NCBI GenBank assembly: GCA_963811705.1
Contig: CAWESL010000015.1
Coordinates: 1-64,000, forward strand
Source: DATJPR01 sp963811705
Lineage (GTDB): Bacteria; Bacteroidota; Ignavibacteria; UBA10030; UBA6906
Direction of reading: 5' to 3'
Length of the DNA stretch: 64,000 nt
How positions within the stretch are numbered: position 1 is the first letter of the stretch; the number at the start of each line of letters is the position of its first letter. The notes below the pieces were generated by a model. The model was given only the letters and a program-made list of their open reading frames with translations. It was not told the origin of the DNA and made no database searches. A program made the position numbers and the translations under genes. Of the stretch, positions 48,547-57,130 are shown piece after piece.

Positions 48547-50754
48547 ATGCGAAAGTCATTTCGTTACGGTCTCTTGCTGCTTGCGTGCTCGCTGCTGTCT
48601 TTGTCCGTTGAGGCGCGGGCACAATCAAGAGTGAGCTCGCCGGTCGTGGAGCGAACCTGGGGGCAAATGGTGCTCAATGACATGCTGCTACATTCCGAGG
48701 TGCTGCAGAAGTCCATGGTCTCTCCGGGACGCGTGACGCCGCAGTCCCTCGGAGCCTCGCCGGCCTTTGTCCCTGCGACGCTCGCCGCCGTTGCGCCCGG
48801 CCGGCAAAATGCCGTGTCGGCGACACCGTCACCGGCTGTGGATTTCGATGCACTCTCGGACAATACCCATGTGATCCCTCCTGATACCTACGGCGCCGTC
48901 GGACCTTCGCACATTGTGACCATGCTCAATAGCCAGGTTCGCGTTCAGGCAAAGGACGGTTCGGAGGTCAGTACGGTGACGCTGGCTTCGTTCTGGTCGG
49001 CCGGCGTTGGGAGCTCGAATCTCTCCGATCCGCATGTGCTGTATGATGTCCAGAGCGGCAGATGGATTGCTTCGATTACGATCGATCCGGATACGAATAC
49101 TTCGAGGATCGGCGTGGCCGTGAGCGAGACCAACGACCCGACCCAGTCATGGAGGTTCTTGACGTACATGTCTCCGGACACGACGGTTTTCCCGGATTAC
49201 CCGGCTCTCGGGTTCAACAACAAATGGATTGTGGTGTCAGCCAATATCTTCAAGACGACAGCCCACGGGGGGACGTTTCAAGGCGCGGGCTTCTGGGCGA
49301 TTGACAAAAACGCTGCCGAGGCAACGTCCGGGATCGTCTCCGCGACGCGGTTCAATCCCGGTTATGACGGCACCAACCACGGGTTCACGGAACAGCCGAT
49401 GATTTGCTACGATCCCTGCGATACCCTCTGGTTCATGGAATCCGGGGCCTATGTCAGCGGTACAACGCAACTGATCCGCATCTCCTACCTGTCCGGGACG
49501 ACCTCTTCGCCAACCTGGAATGCCGACGCCCTGTCGCCCTTCTCCGGCGGCTTCTTCCCGGTGAACAACAATTATAAGGCGCTGCCGAACGGGGCGACGC
49601 AAAAAGGCAGTACGCACCGGATCGACAATGGCGATGCCCGGGCGTGCGGCGCGGTCTATCGCAACGGGAATGTCTGGTTCGCTCACAGCGGAGGTCTGCC
49701 GTCAACAGGAACGGTGAACAGGACTGCCGTCTTCTGGTATCAGATCAATCCGCGATCGTCAAGCCCCATCGTTCAATCGGGGGTGGTGGATCCCGGCGCG
49801 AACTCTCACATCATGTATCCGTCGATCGCCGTGAACAAGCTCAACAGCGCATGCATCGGGTTCACGCACTCGGACACCTCCCGATACGCCGAGGCGGCCT
49901 ATACGATTCGTCAGGCGGGAGACCCTGCGGGAACGACACAGGGGATTGCACTCCTGAAAGCCGGTCAGGGTGCGTATTACAAGACCTTTGGCGGCGGGCG
50001 GAACCGCTGGGGCGACTTCAGTAATACGGTGGTCGATCCGTCCGACAGCCTTGCCTTCTGGACGATTCAGGAATACGCCGGCACGCCGGTCGGGAATGTG
50101 AGCACGGACGGAAGCGGGCGATGGGCGACCCACTGGGGAAAGATCGCCGTCGATGTTCCCCTGGCGGTTCAACTCACGAGCTTCTCGGGAGCACTGGCGG
50201 CAAACGGGTCAGTGCATATCACCTGGGCGACGGCAAGTGAAATCAACTGCTATGGATTCACTGTTGCGCGAAGCGCGAATACGACGGACAACTTCGTTGA
50301 GGTACCAAACGGATTCGTCGCGGGACATGGAACGACTGCTGAGCCGCACACCTATGCGTTCACGGATACTCCCCCGACCCCGGGGAAGTACTATTACCGT
50401 CTGACGGAGACTGATTTGAAGGGCAACACCCAATCGTTCGAACCCATCCTCGTGGACGGCCTGACCGGAGTCGCATCGTCGAACGTGCCGGATCAGACTG
50501 CCCTGTTCCAGAATTACCCGAACCCGTTCAATCCGACAACAGTGATCAGCGGACAGTGGACAGCGGACAGTTTTGTGCGGCTTGCGGTGTACGATGTGTT
50601 GGGCCGAGAGGTGGCTGTCTTGGCGAACGGCAGATTTGCAGCCGGAAGATACTCCTTTGCGTTCGACGGAGCGAACCTGGCAAGCGGGGTGTACATTTAT
50701 CGATTGACGGCAGGGACATTTACCGCGGTTCGGAGGATGCTCCTGGTTCGTTGA
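48547..50754 (+). CDS. Large T9SS-exported protein of unknown function
   Basis: A 735-residue exported protein. ATG 48547 follows AGAGGGGG and starts a signal peptide ending near residue 26. Residues about 100-530 look like a beta-propeller-type domain (VIPPDTYGAVGPSHIVTMLN, PHVLYDVQSGRWIASITIDP, DYPALGFNNKWIVVSANIF, FGGGRNRWGDFSNTVVDPSD) similar to exported proteins annotated only as hypothetical in Bacteroidota. A fibronectin-like domain (VQLTSFSGALAANGSVHITW) and a T9SS type A domain (FQNYPNPFNPTTVI, VYDVLGREVAVLA, ASGVYIYRLTAG) close it. The sorting domain contains the heptamer-coded SGQWTADS segment also found in the second GH18. No catalytic motif is visible. Confidence 0.78.
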   Translation: MRKSFRYGLLLLACSLLSLSVEARAQSRVSSPVVERTWGQMVLNDMLLHSEVLQKSMVSPGRVTPQSLGASPAFVPATLAAVAPGRQNAVSATPSPAVDFDALSDNTHVIPPDTYGAVGPSHIVTMLNSQVRVQAKDGSEVSTVTLASFWSAGVGSSNLSDPHVLYDVQSGRWIASITIDPDTNTSRIGVAVSETNDPTQSWRFLTYMSPDTTVFPDYPALGFNNKWIVVSANIFKTTAHGGTFQGAGFWAIDKNAAEATSGIVSATRFNPGYDGTNHGFTEQPMICYDPCDTLWFMESGAYVSGTTQLIRISYLSGTTSSPTWNADALSPFSGGFFPVNNNYKALPNGATQKGSTHRIDNGDARACGAVYRNGNVWFAHSGGLPSTGTVNRTAVFWYQINPRSSSPIVQSGVVDPGANSHIMYPSIAVNKLNSACIGFTHSDTSRYAEAAYTIRQAGDPAGTTQGIALLKAGQGAYYKTFGGGRNRWGDFSNTVVDPSDSLAFWTIQEYAGTPVGNVSTDGSGRWATHWGKIAVDVPLAVQLTSFSGALAANGSVHITWATASEINCYGFTVARSANTTDNFVEVPNGFVAGHGTTAEPHTYAFTDTPPTPGKYYYRLTETDLKGNTQSFEPILVDGLTGVASSNVPDQTALFQNYPNPFNPTTVISGQWTADSFVRLAVYDVLGREVAVLANGRFAAGRYSFAFDGANLASGVYIYRLTAGTFTAVRRMLLVR
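50544..50571. repeat. GGACAGY heptamers inside a second T9SS sorting domain
   Basis: GGACAGT, GGACAGC, GGACAGT (50551-50571), preceded by TGATCAGC. It is identical in the heptamers to 18982-19002, and the surrounding codons (AACCCGTTCAATCCGACAAC before, GTGCGGCT after) also match. Confidence 0.8.
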
Positions 50755-50935
50755 CGGGGGCACGTTTTTTTCCTTGAACGAAGAATTCTGAATTCTTCAT
50801 TCTTAACACCTCCGGCAATGAACAGTTGTCAGTGGAAGATGTTGGTTTTCGATCTTCATGAGCTTTTTGGGTATCATGGGGGGGAGCGCCAGGTCTGGTG
50901 CCCGTTGTGCCACAACACGGAGTGCTCTGATCCCA
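50755..50935. repeat. Spacer with AGAATTC/TTAACAC heptamers
   Basis: Four heptamers at 50782-50809 (AGAATTC, TGAATTC, TTCATTC, TTAACAC) followed by CTCC repeat the tract seen at 19491-19525. Just after, GAACAGT and TGTCAGT (about 50821-50834) recall the GGACAGY class. A G-rich stretch (GGGGGGAGCG) follows. No RNA gene is apparent. Confidence 0.55.
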
Positions 50936-51340
50936 ATGTCGAAGATCTCAGGCGGTGATCCGGAGTCGTACGCAAAGATTCTCTTCAGAAGAGAGGGGGG
51001 AGGGAACAAGACGTTCTACGTAACGGCCGACCCATCCCTGCAACAGCTCTCGTTCGATGTGGTCAGGTATAACTTTAAAGAGACGTCGTATGTGTTCCGG
51101 CGATCGTCACAGGAGATGCAGGACGTGTTCGGAGTGGTCGCTTCGATACTTTCGGGTCGGACCGCCCTTTCCGGCATGCTCGCCCCGGTTGCGAAGCCCA
51201 CGGGCACGTGGGTGCATCTTTTCGCTGTGACAACGCAGGGCTCGATGGTGGAGATCACCGACCGCAAACTCTGCGAGCGGCTGATGTCCCTCGAAACGTT
51301 CGTTGAAGCCGAGAGCGGGGATTTTCCGGTTGCACGATGA
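50936..51340 (+). CDS. Small conserved-looking cytoplasmic protein, unknown function
   Basis: A 134-residue protein from ATG 50936, which gives a coherent N-terminus (MSKISGGDPESYAKILFRRE). An open frame extends 78 bases upstream without coding character. The body (NKTFYVTADPSLQQLSFDVV, RYNFKETSYVFRRSSQEMQD, GTWVHLFAVTTQGSMVEIT) is a soluble alpha/beta protein with no signal peptide or helix. I do not recognise a family. The gene ends before a bidirectional terminator shared with the convergent DUF2914 gene. Confidence 0.55.
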   Translation: MSKISGGDPESYAKILFRREGGGNKTFYVTADPSLQQLSFDVVRYNFKETSYVFRRSSQEMQDVFGVVASILSGRTALSGMLAPVAKPTGTWVHLFAVTTQGSMVEITDRKLCERLMSLETFVEAESGDFPVAR

Positions 51341-51361
51341 ACACAGGCAGGAACGAACGGA

Positions 51362-51394
51362 AAAGCCCGGTGATGGAAGATCGCCGGGCTTTTT
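51362..51394. terminator. Bidirectional terminator between convergent genes
   Basis: AAAGCCCGGTGAT (51362-51374) pairs with ATCGCCGGGCTTT (51380-51392) over 13 positions with one wobble, loop GGAAG, followed by a T-tract. On the opposite strand the stem is followed by T residues as well, so both convergent genes (ending 51340 and 51414) can use it. Confidence 0.85.
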
Positions 51395-51413
51395 CGTGAT
51401 GGTCTTGGGGAGG

Positions 51414-51842
51414 CTACTTCGCGGTCTTTGCGCCGACTGTGAAGTCAAGCTGCTTCAGCGTATTCCCTCCGGCATCGGAGACGGTGACAGACCATGACCC
51501 TGCAATTGCCGCCGTCTTATACGCCCAGGTGTGATACGTCGGGCCGCCGACCTTCAGGGTGGTGGCATAGCTCTTCTCGCCATTCTTCCATGTTACCGTG
51601 ATGTCATCAGCGGGGCCCCCCTTCAGCTCGAGCCAGAGATAGACTTTCTGGTTCAGGTCAAAGGTGGTCGCTTCTCCCGCGAGCTGCCGATTTTCCACGG
51701 AGGTCCCGAGTTTCGCCTCGGAAACAGTCAACGTTCCCGCCACTTTTTCCTTCGGCGCTGATGCCTCTTTTCCCTGGGTCAATGCCGGCTGCGACGCCAG
51801 CGCAATTGCGACCACCGCAAATGCCATGATTCTGTGTATCAT
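51414..51842 (-). CDS. Secreted DUF2914 protein
   Basis: A 142-residue periplasmic protein. AAGGAGG lies seven bases before the ATG at 51842, and a signal peptide ends near residue 23. The remainder matches DUF2914: QKVYLWLELKGGPADDITVT, TWKNGEKSYATTLKVGGPTY, WAYKTAAIAGSWSVTVSDAG and a closing TLKQLDFTV, an immunoglobulin-like sandwich. The family has no known function and often occurs with membrane or signalling domains; here it stands alone. Confidence 0.82.
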   Translation of the reverse strand: MIHRIMAFAVVAIALASQPALTQGKEASAPKEKVAGTLTVSEAKLGTSVENRQLAGEATTFDLNQKVYLWLELKGGPADDITVTWKNGEKSYATTLKVGGPTYHTWAYKTAAIAGSWSVTVSDAGGNTLKQLDFTVGAKTAK

Positions 51843-52002
51843 GATGATCCTCCTTAATGACGGTAGGAATGTAGGGATCTTTGGGTTCATGGGAAAGGGG
51901 GTCAATACCGCGACAGGAGGTTCGACCAAGCGAATTCGGCGAATCTTTTGTATATTAAAGATTAGAGTTTTTGACAGCCCTGACCACCAGCCTTAGCAAC
52001 CC

Positions 52003-54891
52003 ATGAACAATCGCCTTCTGTATCGCATCGTCGGCTTCGGTGTCTTACTCTTGTCGCTCGCTCAGTATATTTCCACGGTCCAGCCTTCCGTTTCGTTCTG
52101 GGACCCGGGCGAGCTTTCCGCCGCGGCATACCTTCTCCAGGTACCGCATCCGCCGGGTGGACCGTTGTTCTTGCTCGTGGGACGGTTCTTCTACCTCCTT
52201 CCATTCCCGGGGAATCTCGGGTTGCGGATGAACATGGTGTCGACCTTCTCCGCGGCCTTTTCCGTGTTCTTCCTGTATCTCGTCGCCGTGAAGCTGATCA
52301 AACTGTACAAGGGTGGATCGTTCAGGAACCCGATGGACGAAGTCGGCACGATTGTCGCGGCGGCGATCGGCGCGCTTTCGTTGTCCGTGTGCGACACCTT
52401 CTGGTTCAGCGCCGTGGAGGCGAACTACTTTTCGGCAAGCACGCTACTCTACTCCGCCATGATATGGCTGATGCTCGTCTGGGATGAGAATCAGGCGAAA
52501 CCCGGGAGCGGACGGTACCTGTTGATGATCGCCTTTCTCGCCGGGCTCTCCCCCGGGGTCCATCTGATGAGCGTGGTTGCCGTCATGCCCGTGGTCATGA
52601 TGGTGGCGTTCCGGTGGAGCAATGCCGAAGAAGGCGCCTGCAAGAAGTCGGCATACGTGTTCCTCGGCCACGTGGCCCTGCTCCTGATCACCGCGCTGGT
52701 CATGTGGAATGCCCAGACATCCTCGACCCCTCCCGATGCCGATGCGGCACATGCTTATGATGTCCAGTTCATCTGGATCATGCTCGGCATCAGCGCGGCG
52801 TACGTTGCGTTGTTCCGGCGGCATGTGTTCACGCGGAATTCCTTTTATCTCCCGGTTGTTGCCGGCGGCATCGGGCTCGCCCTTGTGTACCCCGGCGTCG
52901 TCAAAGAGTTGCCCGCGTTCCTTCGATTGGTGGCCGACGACAACGCCGAAATCGGATTGGTGGTGGTCATTCTGATCGTGGCGGTTCTCGGCTGGGTTGC
53001 GTACTGGGCGGCCAAGAACCTTCGACGGACCCTTCACCTCGCCTCGCTGTCCGTCATGCTGGCCATCCTGGGATTCTCGATCTATGCGATGATCATCATT
53101 CGCGCGAACCATCATCCGCCGATGAACGAAAATTCTCCGGGGACCTTCAGTTCGCTGCTCACGTATCTCAACCGCGAGCAGTACGGTGACTTCCCGATCT
53201 TCAAGCGCCGCTGGAACGGGGACGGGATGCACGATCCCACGTTCAAGGATTATTCCAGCGATCTCGATTTCTTTGTCCGGTACCAGATGAACCACATGTA
53301 TCACCGGTATCTGCTGTTCAATTTTATGGGGAGAGTGTCCGACGATCAGGATGCGAGCGCAGACTTCTCCGGCTACTTTGCGATCCCGCTGCTCATCGCG
53401 GTCTTCGGTCTTTACTCCCATTTCAAAAACGACTGGAAGCGCGCGTCCATCTTTCTTATTCTCTTCGTGCTGATGGGGCACATGATCGCCTTCTACCAGA
53501 ATCAGCAGGAACCGCAGCCGCGCGAGAGGGATTACTTCTACGCGGGGGCGTATTTTGTCGTCTCGCTCTGGATCGCGCTCGGGATGAAAGGGATCTTTGA
53601 CCTGATCGAGCAGAAGGCTGCCGGCATGGCCAAGCCGGCGATGATCGGAGCGGCCGTCCTCGGGTTCGTGTTCATCCCCGGACGGATGTTCCAGGTCAAT
53701 TATCCGACGCATGACCGGTCGAACAATTGGGTTCCCTGGGATCTTGCGTACAACATGCTCCAGACATGCGACAAGGACGCCATCCTCTTTACGTACGGCG
53801 ATAATGATACTTTTCCGCTCTGGTATCTCCAGGATGTGGAAGGGGTGCGGCGCGATGTCCGGGTTGTCAATCTGAGCCTCGGCAATACCCCCTGGTACAT
53901 CCAGCAAATGAAAGACAAGCCGTACTACGCTGATGCGAAGGCGGTTCCGATCAGCATGTCCGACAAGCGCATTCAAACGCTGGGCGGCCTGGAGCCCTGG
54001 CGGGCCCGGACGATCGACCTGCCGGTGCCGCAAAGTGTCTTCGCCCAGTACGGAGTGACCGATACGTCGATCACGAATCGGGGGAAAATCTCCTGGGTGA
54101 TGCGTCCCCCGCTGCAATTCGGACAGACGGGAGCAGTGCGGACGCAGGACCTTCTCGTCCTCGATGTCATTCAATCGACCCGTTGGACGCGGCCGATCTA
54201 TTTCGCGTCGACGTGCGACCCCAACAGCAGAATCAGCATCGATGAGTATCTCTGGTTCGAAGGCATGGCCTGGAAACTTGAGCCGAAGAAGTCGTCCTCC
54301 GCGAACATGGGGACCAACGCCGCCAAACTGGACTCCGAGCTGTTCAACGAGCCGCAAGGGTTCTCGAAGACACCGGCCATCGGGTATAAGTTCCGTGGAC
54401 TCGCGGATCCGAAGGTATTCCTCGACGAGAACGCCCTGCGGATGGTGCAGAACTACCGGTCGTCCTTCCTCCAGCTCGCGATGTACTACGCGGGCGTCGG
54501 CAACAACAGCGAGCGCGGTGCCACCGTCCTCGACAGGATGCAGCATCTCATGCCGCTGACAAAGTATCCTCTTCCCTTCGAGATGCTGGCGCAGATGACG
54601 TTCCTCTACAATCACTTCGGGAAGACGCAGGAGTTTCACCAGCTTGCCGACGAAGTCGAGCGAATGGCGCGGGCGAGAATTCAGTCAGGACAGGTGGACA
54701 TGAATTCGATGTACAACCCGTACTCCATCCTCCTGCAGCTGTACGACAGCGAGAAGGACAACGTGAAGACGCTGGGCTTGCTCCACGAGCTTGAAGTCCT
54801 CTATCCGAACGATCCCTCGCTGAAGGCACGCGTGCAAGAAGTCGAGGCACAGGTAAAGGCGCGAGACAGTCTCGCGAAGGGCAAGGAGTAG
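52003..54891 (+). CDS. GT117 / DUF2723 polytopic membrane protein (predicted protein O-glycosyltransferase)
   Basis: A 962-residue inner-membrane protein. The first helix and loop read YISTVQPSVSFWDPGELSAA, followed by AAYLLQVPHPPGGPLFLLVG and LRMNMVSTFSAAFSVFFLYL. This is the DUF2723 signature with the Asp-Pro-Gly-Glu loop typical of GT-C enzymes. About eleven more helices follow (to about residue 580). The C-terminal 370 residues are periplasmic and contain helical repeats (AMYYAGVGNNSERGATVLDR-like; LYPNDPSLKARVQEVEAQVK at the end). It is related to PMT O-mannosyltransferases and is common in Bacteroidota. Its substrates may be secreted or surface proteins, possibly the T9SS cargo nearby, which is inference. 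Confidence 0.85.
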   Translation: MNNRLLYRIVGFGVLLLSLAQYISTVQPSVSFWDPGELSAAAYLLQVPHPPGGPLFLLVGRFFYLLPFPGNLGLRMNMVSTFSAAFSVFFLYLVAVKLIKLYKGGSFRNPMDEVGTIVAAAIGALSLSVCDTFWFSAVEANYFSASTLLYSAMIWLMLVWDENQAKPGSGRYLLMIAFLAGLSPGVHLMSVVAVMPVVMMVAFRWSNAEEGACKKSAYVFLGHVALLLITALVMWNAQTSSTPPDADAAHAYDVQFIWIMLGISAAYVALFRRHVFTRNSFYLPVVAGGIGLALVYPGVVKELPAFLRLVADDNAEIGLVVVILIVAVLGWVAYWAAKNLRRTLHLASLSVMLAILGFSIYAMIIIRANHHPPMNENSPGTFSSLLTYLNREQYGDFPIFKRRWNGDGMHDPTFKDYSSDLDFFVRYQMNHMYHRYLLFNFMGRVSDDQDASADFSGYFAIPLLIAVFGLYSHFKNDWKRASIFLILFVLMGHMIAFYQNQQEPQPRERDYFYAGAYFVVSLWIALGMKGIFDLIEQKAAGMAKPAMIGAAVLGFVFIPGRMFQVNYPTHDRSNNWVPWDLAYNMLQTCDKDAILFTYGDNDTFPLWYLQDVEGVRRDVRVVNLSLGNTPWYIQQMKDKPYYADAKAVPISMSDKRIQTLGGLEPWRARTIDLPVPQSVFAQYGVTDTSITNRGKISWVMRPPLQFGQTGAVRTQDLLVLDVIQSTRWTRPIYFASTCDPNSRISIDEYLWFEGMAWKLEPKKSSSANMGTNAAKLDSELFNEPQGFSKTPAIGYKFRGLADPKVFLDENALRMVQNYRSSFLQLAMYYAGVGNNSERGATVLDRMQHLMPLTKYPLPFEMLAQMTFLYNHFGKTQEFHQLADEVERMARARIQSGQVDMNSMYNPYSILLQLYDSEKDNVKTLGLLHELEVLYPNDPSLKARVQEVEAQVKARDSLAKGKE

Positions 54892-54978
54892 GACGACCGT
54901 CCTTCTCCTCCGAGGCGCTCGGGCGAACAGTGTTGGGGGGCACGTGTGGGGTGGGGAAGAGTTCCATGAATGATCCCA

Positions 54979-55012
54979 AGCTCCGGGGTGCGCCGCTCCC
55001 CGGAGCTTTTTC
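54979..55012 (+). terminator. Intrinsic terminator after the GT117 gene
   Basis: AGCTCCGGGG (54979-54988) pairs perfectly with CCCCGGAGCT (54998-55007) around a nine-base loop, followed by TTTTC. It is 88 bases beyond the stop codon. Confidence 0.88.
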
Positions 55013-55128
55013 TTGGAATGAATGTAAACGGAGGGCCCGCGGGAATTGTCCAATAGATCCTGTGGAGACCGCCAGGGCTCTGTGGGCGGTATGCGATACC
55101 GGTTGCGATTACCGGCGGGGAGTGGAAA

Positions 55129-55157
55129 TTGATTTTCCCTCGCTGCCTTGCTACATT
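55129..55157 (+). promoter_or_regulatory. Candidate promoter of the Bat operon
   Basis: TTGATT (55129-55134) and TACATT (55152-55157) are separated by exactly 17 bases, about 40 bases before the moxR start, and lie just after a terminator. This fits a housekeeping-sigma-type promoter; Bacteroidota promoters often differ (TTTG/TANNTTTG), so the call is tentative. Confidence 0.4.
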
Positions 55158-55195
55158 ATAAATTCTGGTTTTTGCCGCAAATTCTCGGAGGGTGA

Positions 55196-56185
55196 ATGAC
55201 GTACGACATCAGGGCAATCAATGAGAAGATCCAACGCGAAAGCGCGTTCATCGATTTGCTCCAACTGGAAATGGGGAAGGTGATCGTCGGGCAGAAGCAA
55301 ATGGTCGAGCGCCTCCTCGTTGGTCTGCTTGCGAACGGGCATATCCTTCTCGAAGGGGTCCCCGGACTTGCCAAGACGCTCGCGATCAAGACCCTTGCCT
55401 CCGCGGTGCAGGCGAAGTTCCACCGCATCCAGTTCACCCCCGATCTTCTCCCCGCCGACCTCGTCGGCACGATGATTTACAATCAGAAAGACGGGTCCTT
55501 TCAAACAAAGAAGGGACCGGTGTTCGCGAACTTCATCCTCGCCGACGAAATCAACCGTTCCCCGGCGAAAGTCCAGAGCGCACTCCTCGAAGCCATGCAG
55601 GAACGACAAGTCACGATCGGGGAAGAAACCTTCAAGCTCCCCGAACCGTTCCTGGTCCTTGCCACACAGAACCCGATCGAGCAGGAAGGGACCTATCCGC
55701 TGCCCGAGGCCCAGGTCGACCGGTTCATGCTGAAGGTGAAAATCGGCTATCCCACCAAGGAAGAAGAGCTCCAGATCATGCGGGCGAACGTCAAGGACGG
55801 GATGGCGACGGTCCGCGGCGTCGTGAGCAGTGCGGATATTCTGCGGGCGCGGTCGGTCATCAGTGAGATTTACATGGACGAGAAGATCGAGCGCTATATC
55901 CTCGACATCGTGTTCGCCACGCGGGTACCCAAGCAGTATAATCTCAACAACCTCGCGTCGTTGATCAGTTATGGCGCCTCTCCCCGTGCGTCGATCAACC
56001 TCGCGCTCGGCGCGAAAGCCTACGCGTTCATCAAGCGCCGCGGGTACGTCGTGCCGGAGGACGTCCGCGCGATCAGTCTGGATGTGCTGCGTCATCGCGT
56101 GGCCGTGACCTACGAAGCCGAAGCGGAGGAAGTCACGGCGGAGCAGGTGGTCCAGGAGGTGCTGAACAAGATTGAAGTGCCGTGA
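55196..56185 (+). CDS. MoxR-family AAA+ ATPase (Bat operon)
   Basis: A 329-residue AAA+ chaperone-type ATPase. Walker A is GVPGLAKT (about residues 61-68), Walker B is ILADEINR (about 118-125), sensor VLATQNPIEQEGTYPLPEAQ near 159-178, and the AAA lid ends the protein. GGAGG lies five bases before the ATG. MoxR ATPases act with VWA-domain proteins, which are encoded downstream, to remodel or mature envelope complexes. First gene of the Bat operon. Confidence 0.92.
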   Translation: MTYDIRAINEKIQRESAFIDLLQLEMGKVIVGQKQMVERLLVGLLANGHILLEGVPGLAKTLAIKTLASAVQAKFHRIQFTPDLLPADLVGTMIYNQKDGSFQTKKGPVFANFILADEINRSPAKVQSALLEAMQERQVTIGEETFKLPEPFLVLATQNPIEQEGTYPLPEAQVDRFMLKVKIGYPTKEEELQIMRANVKDGMATVRGVVSSADILRARSVISEIYMDEKIERYILDIVFATRVPKQYNLNNLASLISYGASPRASINLALGAKAYAFIKRRGYVVPEDVRAISLDVLRHRVAVTYEAEAEEVTAEQVVQEVLNKIEVP

Positions 56186-56202
56186 TGGCATACATCCCAA
56201 TC

Positions 56203-56223
56203 GACAATAGTCAGTGGACAATT
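56203..56223. repeat. Heptamer tract in the moxR-DUF58 spacer
   Basis: GACAATA, GTCAGTG and GACAATT, three contiguous heptamers of the GACAATT class, in the 69-base gap between the first two genes of the Bat operon. This is the only clear heptamer tract right of 51 kb. Confidence 0.55.
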
Positions 56224-56254
56224 AGCGTCCTACTCCTAGCCGAATGACGAAGTA

Positions 56255-57130
56255 ATGGAAACGCGCGAAGTTCTCAAAAAAGTCCGGCAGATCGAAATCA
56301 AGACCCGGGGTCTGGTCAATCAGATCTTCTCGGGTGAGTATCACTCCGTCTTCAAGGGGCGGGGGATGGAGTTCTCCGAGGTGCGCGAGTATCAGTTCGG
56401 TGACGATATCCGGCAGATCGACTGGAACGTTTCCGCACGGTTCGACCGCCCGTTCGTGAAAGTGTTTGAAGAAGAGCGTGAGCTCACCGTGATGCTGCTC
56501 GTGGACCTGAGTGCGTCGGGCGACTTTGGCTCCGCGACGCAGCTGAAGAACGAAATTGCTGCGGAGATCTGCGCCGTGCTCGCCTTCTCGGCGATCAAGA
56601 ACAATGACAAGGTCGGGCTGATCATGTTCACCGACCGGATCGAGAAGTTTGTCCCTCCCAAGAAGGGGCGCGCACACATTCTCCGGATCATCCGCGAGCT
56701 GCTCTCGCCGTCCGTCGGGGGAACCGGCACAAGCATCCGCGGCGCGCTCGAGTATTTCAATCATGTCAGCAAGAAACGGACGATCGCGTTTCTGATCTCC
56801 GACTTCATCGACGAAGGGTACGACAAGATCCTCGGGATTGTCGCGAGGAAGCACGACGTGATCGCCGTGCAGGTCAGCGACCCCCGCGAAGAGACGCTCC
56901 CGGAAGTGGGGATGGTCTTTGTCCGCGATGCGGAATCGGGCCGTCATCGCTGGGTGGACTCGGGTCATCGTGCGACGCGGAACGCCTTCAAGAAATACTG
57001 GGAAGAGCGCCGCGCCGCGCAAAAGACCCTGTTCGTCCGTTCCCGGGTCGATGCCATCCCCATTCGAGTCGACCGGCCATACATCAAACCGATCGTGGAT
57101 TTCTTCCGACTACGCGAAAAACGAATGTGA
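56255..57130 (+). CDS. DUF58 protein of the Bat operon
   Basis: A 291-residue protein with the DUF58 core RGMEFSEVREYQFGDDIRQI (near residues 31-50), followed by DWNVSARFDRPFVKVFEEER. A von Willebrand-like part follows (VMLLVDLSASGDFG near 79-92, DLSAS metal site; AFLISDFIDEG near 176). It has no membrane helix. In bat loci this gene follows moxR, and the product is thought to work with the MoxR ATPase. Its stop overlaps the next start. Confidence 0.88.
   Translation: METREVLKKVRQIEIKTRGLVNQIFSGEYHSVFKGRGMEFSEVREYQFGDDIRQIDWNVSARFDRPFVKVFEEERELTVMLLVDLSASGDFGSATQLKNEIAAEICAVLAFSAIKNNDKVGLIMFTDRIEKFVPPKKGRAHILRIIRELLSPSVGGTGTSIRGALEYFNHVSKKRTIAFLISDFIDEGYDKILGIVARKHDVIAVQVSDPREETLPEVGMVFVRDAESGRHRWVDSGHRATRNAFKKYWEERRAAQKTLFVRSRVDAIPIRVDRPYIKPIVDFFRLREKRM

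Noticed and set aside
52444..54639. Minus-strand open frame of about 731 codons
   Set aside because: Antisense shadow of the GT117 gene; no signal, motif or ribosome site.
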